From a virus: a DNA stretch of 24,391 nucleotides. The notes under the pieces were generated by a model. The model worked only from the letters and a program-made list of their open reading frames with translations. It ran no database searches and had not been told where the DNA came from. The translations under genes were made by a program, and so were the position numbers. This document shows, in pieces, positions 1-6,972 of the stretch (position 1 is the stretch's first letter; the number at the start of each line of letters is the position of its first letter). The stretch covers positions 1 to 24,391 of IMG/VR virus record IMGVR_UViG_3300047554_000805; one strand, written 5' to 3'.

Positions 1-1038
1 TCCTGAAACATTAGATTCTCTTATGTTTACTTTGCCAATTGATTTACGTGTTTGTAACTTAGGTTCGGCTTTTACCTCTGGTTTAACTTCAACTTTAGGT
101 TCAGCTTTTACCTCTGGTTTAACTTCTGGTTTAATTTCAACTTTAGGTTCAACTTTTACTTCTGGTTTAACTTCTGGTTTAACTTCAACTTTAGGTTCAA
201 CTTTTATCTCTGGTTTAACTTCTGATTTGGGTTCCTCTTTAAATGCCCAATGACCTTTGCGAGCGCCTTCCTGTATGGTATTAACTACAGCGGCTTGTAT
301 TGCTAGATTTGTAGCCTTGTTGATACTTTCGTTAAGACTTACGCCAGTTTCTGCCTCTATTGATTTTTCGCCTTCAGATACAAATTTTAAAACACCAAAC
401 TTGTCCATATAACTTAAGACAGTTTTAGTTACTGTTGTTGTAGTTAACACTTCTCCAGTGGACACTGATACCGCTCTAAGAGTTACTGTAACGGTGTCGC
501 TTTGGTATTGTGTCTGAGCACCAATGCCTAAAAGTCTAACGCCACTGCCACCAGTTTGAGTGTTTGAATCATATCCAACAATTCCGCCTTCTATGATAAC
601 ACCAGCAAACATCATCGGAGGTAAGGGTTTAGCATCTTTGCCTTGATACATTTCACGCATCTGACGAATCATCTGGCGTTCTTTGATAAGATTTTCCAGG
701 CCGCCTCTCTCTAATACTATGAACCAGCGTTGATCGCCCACATCTTGTAGAGCTTTAATTAGATATGCATCTGCACCTTGTGTTACCGCTGAGCTTAAAC
801 TTGCGATATTTGGTACACTTTTACGCTGACCAGTTTGATCTCTAAAACTGTAGACTGCTACAGGTATTGGCCCGCCAGCTGGGGGTCTTAATTTATTTTC
901 ATCTTTTTTCAAATACAGGCTTTGCTCTACAACAGGAGCTTCAAATTGTTCGCCTGTGATTTTTTCTTTTATTGCAGATCCGGTAGCACAACCGGTTAGT
1001 GCTGTTATTACTGCTAAGGATAATAAAGTTCTTTTCAT
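1..1038 (-). CDS. csgG: CsgG-like curli secretion pore lipoprotein, extended, 3' end outside window
   Basis: CsgG forms the outer-membrane pore that secretes curli subunits. The protein starts with a lipoprotein signal peptide whose lipobox LTGC sets Cys17 as the lipidated residue. Residues about 30-268 read like CsgG, including the segment TVTKTVLSYMDKFGVLKF that matches the conserved transmembrane region, and this part is about as long as the whole E. coli protein. After it comes something E. coli CsgG lacks: residues 269-327 are Lys/Glu/Pro/Val repeats, then a stretch containing KVNIRES that resembles the start of a bacterial SH3 domain, cut by the window edge. The ATG is preceded by a strong AAGGAG site overlapping the csgF stop, ten bases away, so csgF and csgG form an operon. 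No curlin gene (csgA/B) is visible. The pore call is strong; the SH3 reading is tentative. Confidence 0.88.
   Translation of the reverse strand, partial: MKRTLLSLAVITALTGCATGSAIKEKITGEQFEAPVVEQSLYLKKDENKLRPPAGGPIPVAVYSFRDQTGQRKSVPNIASLSSAVTQGADAYLIKALQDVGDQRWFIVLERGGLENLIKERQMIRQMREMYQGKDAKPLPPMMFAGVIIEGGIVGYDSNTQTGGSGVRLLGIGAQTQYQSDTVTVTLRAVSVSTGEVLTTTTVTKTVLSYMDKFGVLKFVSEGEKSIEAETGVSLNESINKATNLAIQAAVVNTIQEGARKGHWAFKEEPKSEVKPEIKVEPKVEVKPEVKPEVKVEPKVEIKPEVKPEVKAEPKVEVKPEVKAEPKLQTRKSIGKVNIRESNVSG
58..234 (-). repeat. in-frame repeats encoding a Pro/Glu/Val/Lys linker in CsgG
   Basis: The sequence encodes two near-perfect 16-residue units, VEPKVEVKPEVKPEVK and a copy with one V-to-I change, flanked by shorter partial copies (residues 269-327 of the CsgG-like protein). 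The DNA repeats with a 48-base period. Such charged, proline-rich repeats usually form an extended linker. Copy number may vary between strains because the units are almost identical. Confidence 0.85.
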
Positions 1039-1048
1039 TTATCGCTCC

Positions 1049-1531
1049 TTAGAAAAAGAAAGTGTTAGCAGGAATTATCATAGTTGTGTTACCTTGTGGG
1101 CCAGTAACATTAATATGAATCATATCACCACGTGGACCTGCTTCAATCCACCATTTAATAGTGCTTCCGTCCTCACCGCCTACGTTGTTAATAATACCGC
1201 ATGGGCTAGATGAAGAACTAGTTGTACATCCGGCTCCTTCGCCAAAAAGACTGTCGGTCATCTGTTTAGCCAACTGTGAAAAAATACGACTTTCAACGTT
1301 GGCTAAAAAACGTGCTGTAGGAGTATTTGCCGCATCAGCTTTTGCTTTTGCTTCTAAGGCTTCTCTAGCGGCTTTGTTTTTTTCTTTTGCTTGATCTTCT
1401 AATTGTTTTAGTGTTAGTACGTGACTACTATATCCCTGGCCGTTAAAGGCAGGACTATTAAACTGATGTGTCATCTCTGCGGTTAACGCCAGAGAAGGCC
1501 AGCATAATGCTAAAATTAATATTTTTTTCAT
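1049..1531 (-). CDS. csgF: CsgF-like curli assembly factor
   Basis: CsgF is a small secreted protein that docks in the CsgG channel and forms a second constriction. Here a signal peptide (residues 1-18, ending ALTA) is followed by EMTHQFNSPAFNGQ, closely matching the CsgG-binding N-terminus of mature E. coli CsgF. The C-terminus (DMIHINVTGPQGNTTMII) matches the CsgF beta-rich end. The middle has an Ala/Lys/Glu-rich helix and a Ser run flanked by two Cys. I chose the ATG at 1531, with GGGAG nine bases upstream; a GTG directly before it is an alternative. It sits just upstream of csgG. Its start lies in a large inverted repeat containing a late-promoter motif. Confidence 0.87.
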   Translation of the reverse strand: MKKILILALCWPSLALTAEMTHQFNSPAFNGQGYSSHVLTLKQLEDQAKEKNKAAREALEAKAKADAANTPTARFLANVESRIFSQLAKQMTDSLFGEGAGCTTSSSSSPCGIINNVGGEDGSTIKWWIEAGPRGDMIHINVTGPQGNTTMIIPANTFFF

Positions 1532-1580
1532 CACAATTCGCTCCCGATGATCGGTATTACTATTTAAAGCGAATTTGTGA
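1531..1580 (-). promoter_or_regulatory. late-promoter motif inside a hairpin that covers the csgF start
   Basis: On the minus strand, TCACAAATTCGCT (1580-1568) pairs with AGCGAATTGTGA (1542-1531): 12 base pairs with one bulged A, the last base being the A of the csgF ATG. The loop holds TTTAAATA (1568-1561), one mismatch from the T4 late consensus TATAAATA. A transcript started there (about 1554) would lack the 5' arm and leave the start free, while read-through RNA from upstream would fold it away. This is the arrangement known for T4 lysozyme gene e. Promoter activity is inferred from the motif only. Confidence 0.5.
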
Positions 1581-1611
1581 TAGATTAAGTGGCGCTTTAA
1601 TTAAAGTTTAA

Positions 1612-3153
1612 TCAGCGAATTGCGAAACCCATTTTACCAACTGGTCTACGTGTAGCATAGAAGTTACTGCTAGCATCTAGTCTAATTGTACCAGTAAAGA
1701 CTGGGGGATAGATAACTTCAAATTTTGAAAAGTATGCACCTTGTGTGCCGTCGGCTGCGGCCTTTTGAGTTAAGGTGGTTTTAATCTGAAGCATGTTTGA
1801 TCGTTCTAGAACTGCCTTAAAGAACGCATCAGTTCTATATTCTTTATTAACCTTACTAGCGACTCCAGTTGCTACAGCGGCTAATAAATGCCAGCCAATG
1901 CGATAATCACTTCGTGTATTATCGTCAGTGCCTTTAAACGAAAGGATAGGTTTCAAATCACCAAGATCTTTTTCTGCGACATACTGAACATCGCTATCAA
2001 TGATTTCTAATATTCTAGCGGCTTGTTCGCTATCAATTACTCCAACTCTAACACCTAATTCTAAAGTACTAGCAATGGCTCCATTACGTCTCCATTGTTT
2101 ACTGTTGGACACATAACTCATATCTGGGTTTTTGATCACGTTGACTATTTCTAACATTTTGTCAAATCCTGGATTTTTCTTAGGATCAAATAATCCCTCG
2201 TAACGCTCTGGGTATTTAGAAATATCATCGACAACACCAGACACTGATGCCTTTGCACCACCACCCTTATCCTTAGAACTAACTCGGATTAGATTATTAT
2301 CGTCAACGATTAGATAGCTATCGTATAATTTTTCTGCTGGGTCATCCGGAAATTCAACTCCGCGAATTTCTTCAAAATTAACATTCATGCCAGCTTCAGC
2401 TTGGCTCCAGGCTCCGCTTAAGAATTTCTTTCTTGCTAATGCTATAGGTGCGGCAGTTTCTCCTAGATCGATTTCATAGCTTTTTGCATATTCGCCAGCA
2501 CCTGGTACTGGATTTGTGCTGCCATTAGCTACTTCTTGTAAAAGTGCAACTACTTGAGTTTTTATTGCATCTGATAAGTCACTTCGGCCTTGCAAGGTTG
2601 ACTCTGCTTGTGCGGGAATATCATCAACTGAGATCTCTACGTTTGTAGGCAAAATGCCAACTGGTTTTAAATTAGTTAAAGCACGTTGCTGTACACCGGA
2701 AATCTTATCCTCTTCTCCAACTTTACCGCTTAACTGTACAAATCCAGTTAAATCACTAAATTGTTTGGTTTGTAAGAAAATAGGATATGCGCCAGGTTTC
2801 TTAGAACCTTTTAGAGCTATCCATGCAGTGCGCTGATTAGTCTGTTCATCGACAAATAGCAATACTAAGGCCGCTCCCGCTTTTTCTGGAGTTGATAATC
2901 CGCCTACTGCGGGCAGTGTTAGAGCATTGGTTTGGGGTACATTGTTTGCTTGAAGATAATCTAAAATTTCAGGAACTAATTCCTGATAGTTATCTTTCTT
3001 ATCAGTATCTTGCGGGAAGACCTGTGCTCCGAAAATACTAATAACTTTTCCGTCTGCATTTTTAAAAGCCACACGTTTGCCACGTCCTGCTTCCTCAGCT
3101 CTACGGGCCATTCCGCCCTCTGATTCGATTAATATAAACTCTTTTGCTCGCAT
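1612..3153 (-). CDS. phage protein of unknown function, possible nuclease-like core
   Basis: I do not recognise this 513-residue protein. It begins MRAKEFI, a start I recall from many marine T4-like phage proteins. It has no signal peptide or membrane helix. Residues about 265-310 contain FEEIRG, then YLIVDDNNLIRVSSKDKGGGA; the Asp-rich strand followed by a Ser-x-Lys and a glycine-rich turn faintly resembles a PD-(D/E)XK nuclease core, but the active-site set is not clear. The rest is soluble, mixed alpha/beta. There is no Shine-Dalgarno site; a CTAAATA late motif ends seven bases before the ATG, so its mRNA probably has almost no leader. It lies alone between csgF and pcyX. Late expression would fit a virion or packaging-related role (inference). 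Confidence 0.75.
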   Translation of the reverse strand: MRAKEFILIESEGGMARRAEEAGRGKRVAFKNADGKVISIFGAQVFPQDTDKKDNYQELVPEILDYLQANNVPQTNALTLPAVGGLSTPEKAGAALVLLFVDEQTNQRTAWIALKGSKKPGAYPIFLQTKQFSDLTGFVQLSGKVGEEDKISGVQQRALTNLKPVGILPTNVEISVDDIPAQAESTLQGRSDLSDAIKTQVVALLQEVANGSTNPVPGAGEYAKSYEIDLGETAAPIALARKKFLSGAWSQAEAGMNVNFEEIRGVEFPDDPAEKLYDSYLIVDDNNLIRVSSKDKGGGAKASVSGVVDDISKYPERYEGLFDPKKNPGFDKMLEIVNVIKNPDMSYVSNSKQWRRNGAIASTLELGVRVGVIDSEQAARILEIIDSDVQYVAEKDLGDLKPILSFKGTDDNTRSDYRIGWHLLAAVATGVASKVNKEYRTDAFFKAVLERSNMLQIKTTLTQKAAADGTQGAYFSKFEVIYPPVFTGTIRLDASSNFYATRRPVGKMGFAIR

Positions 3154-3160
3154 AGTTTAA

Positions 3161-3167
3161 TATTTAG
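3161..3167 (-). promoter_or_regulatory. late promoter motif CTAAATA
   Basis: CTAAATA on the minus strand matches the late-promoter motif of T4-like marine phages. Its TAA is the stop codon of the upstream pcyX gene, and the next gene's ATG begins eight bases after the motif, near the expected transcription start. Confidence 0.55.
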
Positions 3168-3850
3168 CGAATCTCTGGGAACAGGCATTCCTGGATAAAA
3201 ACACGCACATCCTCTTCGTCTAGGCCTAAACTTGCCATGACCTTAGGAGTATGTGGATTCTGCTTTTGATTTTGAGCGTAAAAATTCTGCTCAAAAGTAG
3301 TGTCTACTACAGTATTATTAGTTTCGCCTACAGTTTCCGTATAATGGTTTACTAGGATATGCGCTAGGCTAGTAATCTGAGCTAGCTCGTCTTCGTTACT
3401 AACATTACCTGCGGCCACCATGTGAGGACTAAAAATCCGCTGGGCCCAATCTGGTAATGCACGGGGTTTATGCCACTCGTACCTGCTGACTTCTTCAGCA
3501 AAGTAGTCAATCATAGGATGCTGTTTGTCTGCGGTTGGGCTGTAGTCGATGAAACAGCCTGTGATTTTATTCTTACCAGCAATCACATCAAATCCAAAAA
3601 TTGGTGCTGAGTTTTGGATGTGAGGAAAAATACAACAATGCATCATCCAAAGCCCCTTAGATTCTCTAGCATCTACTACATCAACGTGGGCTCTACGATA
3701 CGCATCGCTAGTCCAAACTCGATTAACCCAGCCTGGCTGATTGAATCGCTCCATTCCGGGCTCAAATGTTTCTACACCAGTTTCGTTAAATCGGTTTTCT
3801 AATAGCTGTTGGATACTGATAAGTGTATCCCAGACTTTACTCTCCGGCAT
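3164..3850 (-). CDS. pcyX: ferredoxin-dependent bilin reductase, PcyX/PebS type
   Basis: This enzyme family reduces biliverdin IXalpha with electrons from ferredoxin; phage PcyX and PebS make phycoerythrobilin by a four-electron reduction. The core reads PIFGFDVIAGKNKITGCF, typical of the family, with the central catalytic Asp at 88 and His71 exactly 17 residues before it, the spacing of His88/Asp105 in PcyA. The C-terminal YAQNQKQNPHTPKVMASLGL also fits. At 228 residues it is a normal length. It overlaps the heme oxygenase gene by 14 bases, which makes the substrate supply obvious: heme to biliverdin to bilin. The same pair is known from uncultured oceanic phages lacking photosynthesis genes, which is why I prefer PcyX to PebS; subfamily placement needs a tree. 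Its TAA stop lies within the following late-promoter motif. Confidence 0.85.
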   Translation of the reverse strand: MPESKVWDTLISIQQLLENRFNETGVETFEPGMERFNQPGWVNRVWTSDAYRRAHVDVVDARESKGLWMMHCCIFPHIQNSAPIFGFDVIAGKNKITGCFIDYSPTADKQHPMIDYFAEEVSRYEWHKPRALPDWAQRIFSPHMVAAGNVSNEDELAQITSLAHILVNHYTETVGETNNTVVDTTFEQNFYAQNQKQNPHTPKVMASLGLDEEDVRVFIQECLFPEIR

Positions 3851-4382
3851 AAAGGTCCTTCATCATGTCAATCGCAAATTTAAATGCGACTCTAGCTTCA
3901 TCGCCTAGATCGTCAGTGAGCTCTTCTCTGATAGAAACTTTCATAGCATCTGCATTTTCAAAATCATAAAACTTGCCACTGCTGATGTGTGCTACCTGAC
4001 GTTTAATAATTTGACCTCCGTTGAGGTCTCCCATGTGACGACAATACATATGAGCTTTGATCAAATGTTTTCTACTAGGATCGTTGGCAATCTCGTGTAG
4101 GTATTTTTGATAAGCAAGTGTCGCTGGTGTTAGATAACAGTAGGTCCCGTCATCTAATTCCCAGAAGTCTGCCGCAATGGCTTTTAATCTTGGAAGGTCA
4201 GGCATCTTATCAAAGAATCCCTGACGTTTTCCATACCACTCAATTGGATCATATATCGCTAATAGATTATAAAGGTAATTCTTATAATCTTGTTTCTCAA
4301 TTTTACCGCTTAGTAGCAGTTTAGCGAATTTTGTTGTTTCTGCTTCGTGATGCAGATCTTTGGTAATTTCTCTTAGGCTCAT
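3837..4382 (-). CDS. ho: heme oxygenase (biliverdin-forming)
   Basis: Heme oxygenase cleaves heme to biliverdin, CO and ferrous iron, using reduced ferredoxin in bacteria. The N-terminus LREITKDLHHEAE gives the proximal heme-ligand His11, four residues after the Thr as in other heme oxygenases. The distal helix carries GDLNGGQ (118-124), the family signature GDxSGGQ with Asn for Ser. Residues 25-50 (SGKIEKQDYKNYLYNLLAIY) are also typical. At 181 residues it is slightly shorter than common bacterial enzymes but looks complete. Its ATG overlaps the clpS stop as ATGA, and its end overlaps pcyX, so the three genes are translationally coupled. It feeds biliverdin to PcyX. Confidence 0.92.
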   Translation of the reverse strand: MSLREITKDLHHEAETTKFAKLLLSGKIEKQDYKNYLYNLLAIYDPIEWYGKRQGFFDKMPDLPRLKAIAADFWELDDGTYCYLTPATLAYQKYLHEIANDPSRKHLIKAHMYCRHMGDLNGGQIIKRQVAHISSGKFYDFENADAMKVSIREELTDDLGDEARVAFKFAIDMMKDLYAGE

Positions 4383-4681
4383 TCTTCTTCCACTTTGATT
4401 TGCAGTGGGAATCCATTGTTCCTAGCTAATGCTGTAGCTTCGACAGCTTTAACTTCTGCAATCTCAAAGCTGTAAACACCCGCGATACCACTGCCTTCAG
4501 TATGTATCCTCATTGTGATGTCTTTGGCTGTTTCTTGGCTGTGTTTAAAAATTTCAGTCAAGATGCTGATTACGAAATCCATCGGAGTATGATCATCATT
4601 TAATAGAACAACTTTCCATCTCTTAGGCTCTTCAATTTTCTGTTTAATCTTTTCGTCAAGTTTAACGTCTAACTCTGCCAT
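4379..4681 (-). CDS. clpS: ClpS adaptor for N-degron proteolysis
   Basis: ClpS delivers proteins with destabilising N-terminal residues to ClpAP. The body KVVLLNDDHTPMDFVISIL is unmistakable. N-degron pocket residues are all present: Asn28, Asp29, the gatekeeper Met34 and His60, with the same 32-residue spacing as Asn34/His66 of E. coli. The N-terminal 20 residues, charged and flexible, are the part that enters the ClpA pore. Length (100 residues) is normal. It is first in the clpS-ho-pcyX operon, with GGAG eight bases before the ATG. A phage copy could redirect host proteolysis, for example towards host proteins unwanted during infection (inference). Confidence 0.92.
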   Translation of the reverse strand: MAELDVKLDEKIKQKIEEPKRWKVVLLNDDHTPMDFVISILTEIFKHSQETAKDITMRIHTEGSGIAGVYSFEIAEVKAVEATALARNNGFPLQIKVEEE

Positions 4682-4706
4682 TTTTCATTCTCCAAATTGT
4701 TTTATA

Positions 4707-4728
4707 AAGGGGAAGTTTCCTTCCCCTT
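4707..4728 (-). terminator. GAAA-tetraloop hairpin after hsp20
   Basis: On the minus strand AAGGGGAAG, GAAA loop, CTTCCCCTT forms a perfect nine-pair stem 6 bases after the hsp20 stop, followed by TTTATAAAA. The stable tetraloop and position suggest an intrinsic terminator separating hsp20 from clpS. The U-tract is interrupted, so some read-through into clpS-ho-pcyX is likely, and no separate strong promoter for clpS is evident. Confidence 0.7.
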
Positions 4729-4734
4729 ATTATA

Positions 4735-5175
4735 TTACTTAACTTCTACGATGTCAATTAATCGAGGCTTCTTGTCTTCCGGAATTTCTCTTTCGATAGA
4801 AATCGTTAAGATTCCGTCTTGAATTTCAGCACCCTTGACAATCATATGTTCAGCTAAGGTAAACTGACGAACAAAGTCACGACTACTTAGGCCTTTATGT
4901 AGATATTGGCGTGAAGTAGATTCGTTTGGTGTTGCACTTTCTCCCTTGATAGTTAGTTGATCTCGATCAACTTCAACAGTGATTTCATCCTTTTTAAAGC
5001 CAGCTACTGCGACTTCAATAGAATAATGATCATCGTCTGTTTTAACTACATTATATGGGGGATAGTTTGTGCTGAGTTGATTAGCGAATCTGCTGTCGAA
5101 TGTATCAAACAAGCGGTCGAAACCAACTAGTGCTCTGTTTAGAGCTTGTGTGTCAAATCGTGTTAATGCGTTCAT
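4735..5175 (-). CDS. hsp20: Hsp20 small heat-shock chaperone
   Basis: Small heat-shock proteins hold unfolding proteins in a refoldable state as large oligomers. The alpha-crystallin domain spans about residues 40-130: YNVVKTDDDHYSIEVAVAGF, DEITVEV, LTIKGE, FVRQFTLAEH and GILTISIERE. The C-terminal RLIDIVEV provides the I-x-I motif that bridges dimers. The N-terminal 35 residues are hydrophobic and aromatic-rich as usual. Length is 146 residues. Hsp20 genes are common in T4-like marine phages. The gene has its own TATAAATA late promoter and a folded leader whose last hairpin buries the AAGGAG ribosome site, suggesting heat-controlled translation. Confidence 0.93.
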   Translation of the reverse strand: MNALTRFDTQALNRALVGFDRLFDTFDSRFANQLSTNYPPYNVVKTDDDHYSIEVAVAGFKKDEITVEVDRDQLTIKGESATPNESTSRQYLHKGLSSRDFVRQFTLAEHMIVKGAEIQDGILTISIEREIPEDKKPRLIDIVEVK

Positions 5176-5179
5176 AGTT

Positions 5180-5251
5180 TTCTCCTTTATTAAGCAAGAA
5201 CGTTTTGGGCAACTCGCCCATTTTGTAAGACCCGTTTGGCATCCTACAAAA
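5180..5251 (-). promoter_or_regulatory. candidate ROSE-like RNA thermometer in the hsp20 leader
   Basis: The minus-strand leader folds into three back-to-back hairpins. Hairpin 1 (5251-5221) has an 11-pair stem, TTTTGTAGGAT with GTCTTACAAAA. Hairpin 2 (5220-5206) is TGGGC-GAGTT-GCCCA. Hairpin 3 (5200-5180) pairs TTCTTGCTT with AAGGAGAA around an AATA loop, leaving one G bulged; the SD core AAGGAG lies inside the helix, six bases before the ATG. The UUGCU with a bulged G opposite the SD is the signature of ROSE thermometers, which control small heat-shock genes. Folding was done by eye. Confidence 0.65.
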
Positions 5252-5252
5252 T

Positions 5253-5260
5253 TATTTATA
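5253..5260 (-). promoter_or_regulatory. T4-type late promoter TATAAATA for hsp20
   Basis: A perfect match to the T4 late consensus TATAAATA on the minus strand, with start expected near 5247, so most of hairpin 1 of the leader would be transcribed. It overlaps by four bases a 22-base perfect palindrome. Confidence 0.7.
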
Positions 5261-5278
5261 TTTGATTAATCAAATATA
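5257..5278. repeat. 22-base perfect palindrome between guaC and hsp20
   Basis: The core TTTGATTAATCAAA extends to 22 bases of perfect twofold symmetry. It begins two bases beyond the guaC stop and touches the hsp20 late promoter. It may be a protein-binding site or a weak A/T-rich terminator hairpin (nine pairs, TTAA loop) for the guaC transcript. Confidence 0.6.
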
Positions 5279-5280
5279 TG

Positions 5281-6366
5281 TTATTTTACGAAAATATCGT
5301 TAAATTGCCTATTTGTACGAATAAATGTTGTACACTTAGATAATTGCTTTAAACTTGGTGCTCCTACATAGGTACACGTACTTCTTAGGCCGCCTAATAT
5401 ATCTAATATAGTTGTGTTTACTGGGCCTTTGTAAGGTACCCTAACAGTCCTTCCTTCTGAACTTCGATAATTTGCTACACCGCCGTGATGTTTTTCCATA
5501 GCTGTGTCACTGCTCATTCCGTAAAATTCAACGAATTGCTTTGGTACTACAAGATTAGAATGTGTTTCTTCGGATGCAATGATCACTGAGGTTTCATGCA
5601 TCTCTATGATTACATTACCATTGCCTTCATCGTGTCCTGCTAGCATACCGCCTAGCATCACGAAGTCAGCACCCGCACCGAAAGCCTTACTAACATCGCC
5701 AGGACAAGTGCATCCACCATCAGCCACAATATGACCACCAAGGCCGTGAGCGGCGTCGGCACACTCAATGATAGCACTAAGCTGTGGGTACCCAACACCA
5801 GTTTGAATCCGAGTAGTACAAACACTACCAGGACCAATACCAACTTTAACAATATCTGCACCACGTAAAATTAACTCCTGTGTCATATCCGCGGTAACCA
5901 CATTACCGGCGATAATAGTTTTATCTGGCCATGCATCTCTCACATCCGCTACATAGTCGCCAAATCGTTCGCTGTATCCGTTGGCTACATCTATGCAAAT
6001 GAATTGTATTTCCGAATACGAATTAATGATCCTACTTAATCGTAGAAAATCTTTTTCTCCTGTGCCTGTACTTACTGCAAAATGATTACCGCCTATTTTT
6101 CCCACAGTATCAAATAAATCGTCTTCTTCATAGGATTTTACAAGACAAGTAAACATACGATGCTCGTACAGAGCTTCAGCCATAGTCGTAGTTCCTACTC
6201 CGTCCATGTTGGATGCCATTATGGGAACACCTGTCCATTCAAATCCACTGTGTTTGAATTTGTAGGTACGATTAAGATCTACTTCTCTACGACTCGAAAG
6301 TGTGCTACGCTTGGGACGGATTAAAACGTCCTTAAAATCTAATTTAATTTCGTCTTCGATTCTCAT
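5281..6366 (-). CDS. guaC: GMP reductase
   Basis: GMP reductase converts GMP to IMP and ammonia with NADPH, letting guanine nucleotides be turned into adenine nucleotides. The protein aligns with E. coli GuaC nearly end to end: [20 protein letters not shown] at the start, [14 protein letters not shown]-type loop with catalytic Cys183, [19 protein letters not shown] phosphate-binding region and [15 protein letters not shown] near the end. The loop being GSVCTTR and the presence of FYGMSS favour GMP reductase over IMP dehydrogenase; no CBS domains are present. It is 361 residues against 347 in E. coli, because of an insertion of about 18 residues around 251-280, before FYGMSS. Its ATG overlaps the exonuclease stop (ATGA), so both come from the early promoter at 6973-7001. 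Confidence 0.93.
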   Translation of the reverse strand: MRIEDEIKLDFKDVLIRPKRSTLSSRREVDLNRTYKFKHSGFEWTGVPIMASNMDGVGTTTMAEALYEHRMFTCLVKSYEEDDLFDTVGKIGGNHFAVSTGTGEKDFLRLSRIINSYSEIQFICIDVANGYSERFGDYVADVRDAWPDKTIIAGNVVTADMTQELILRGADIVKVGIGPGSVCTTRIQTGVGYPQLSAIIECADAAHGLGGHIVADGGCTCPGDVSKAFGAGADFVMLGGMLAGHDEGNGNVIIEMHETSVIIASEETHSNLVVPKQFVEFYGMSSDTAMEKHHGGVANYRSSEGRTVRVPYKGPVNTTILDILGGLRSTCTYVGAPSLKQLSKCTTFIRTNRQFNDIFVK

Positions 6367-6944
6367 CTTTGATTTGCCAAAGGTCTAAAAAGGTCGCCGT
6401 CTAGGCTACTAGCAGTTCTAAGTTTTTTGAAAACATTTTGTACACCCACTGCTTGATTCCACGCATCTTCTAATGCATGATGTTTCAATACCGGTGGACG
6501 GTTTGGATTAATTCCTAGATCAAAAAGTGTACGGGTGTCGCGTACTGTCCAAAAACTCCATGGAACTGCTTTTTGAATTTTGTTAAAAATATGTTCGCAA
6601 ATCACAATGTCAAATGCCGCACCGTGTGACCATACACGCTTTGCTCCCCAGCAGAATTTGTAGAGCTGATTCATGGCATCTACGATATCAATTCTTCCGT
6701 CGGGGCTAAATGCTTCTTCCTGGGCTTCTTTGCTTTGATTTGCCCACCAGTTGATAGTGTCTTCGCTTGTGACTAAACCAATCCTATCACAACTGTCAAG
6801 GTCGACTCTAACATAAAATCGATCCATCTGCGATTCTTTAAGTTCGTCGCCAAACGGATCAAACTTTACCGCACCAATTGTTAATATCGAAGCATTGGGC
6901 GAAGTAGCCAATGTTTCTAAGTCAATCATTATGTCTGTGTTCAT
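6363..6944 (-). CDS. DEDDh 3'-5' exonuclease, DexA/Rv2179c-like
   Basis: The protein is a DnaQ-fold exonuclease removing nucleotides from 3' ends. Exo I is MIDLET with Asp8 and Glu10; Exo II is GAAFD with Asp112; Exo III is HHALEDA with His155 and Asp160, giving the full DEDDh set. The [12 protein letters not shown] segment is typical of the group that includes T4 DexA and the Rv2179c exoribonuclease family. The 193 residues hold only this domain, with no polymerase part. It is the first gene of an early operon with guaC. Whether DNA or RNA is the substrate cannot be told from sequence. AGAAAGAG precedes the ATG as ribosome site. Confidence 0.85.
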   Translation of the reverse strand: MNTDIMIDLETLATSPNASILTIGAVKFDPFGDELKESQMDRFYVRVDLDSCDRIGLVTSEDTINWWANQSKEAQEEAFSPDGRIDIVDAMNQLYKFCWGAKRVWSHGAAFDIVICEHIFNKIQKAVPWSFWTVRDTRTLFDLGINPNRPPVLKHHALEDAWNQAVGVQNVFKKLRTASSLDGDLFRPLANQR

Positions 6945-6972
6945 TAAACTCTTTCTGTATAATAGAGCTTAA

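Noticed and set aside
23-253. Plus-strand open frame with repeating Thr/Ser/Gly/Leu
   Set aside because: It is the mirror image of the Pro/Glu/Val/Lys repeats of csgG and has no ribosome site.
1595-1606. CTTTAATTAAAG palindrome after the 513-residue gene
   Set aside because: Too short and A/T-rich to call a terminator or operator.
2211-2221. CTAAATA within the 513-residue gene
   Set aside because: No gene start follows it; expected by chance in A/T-rich DNA.
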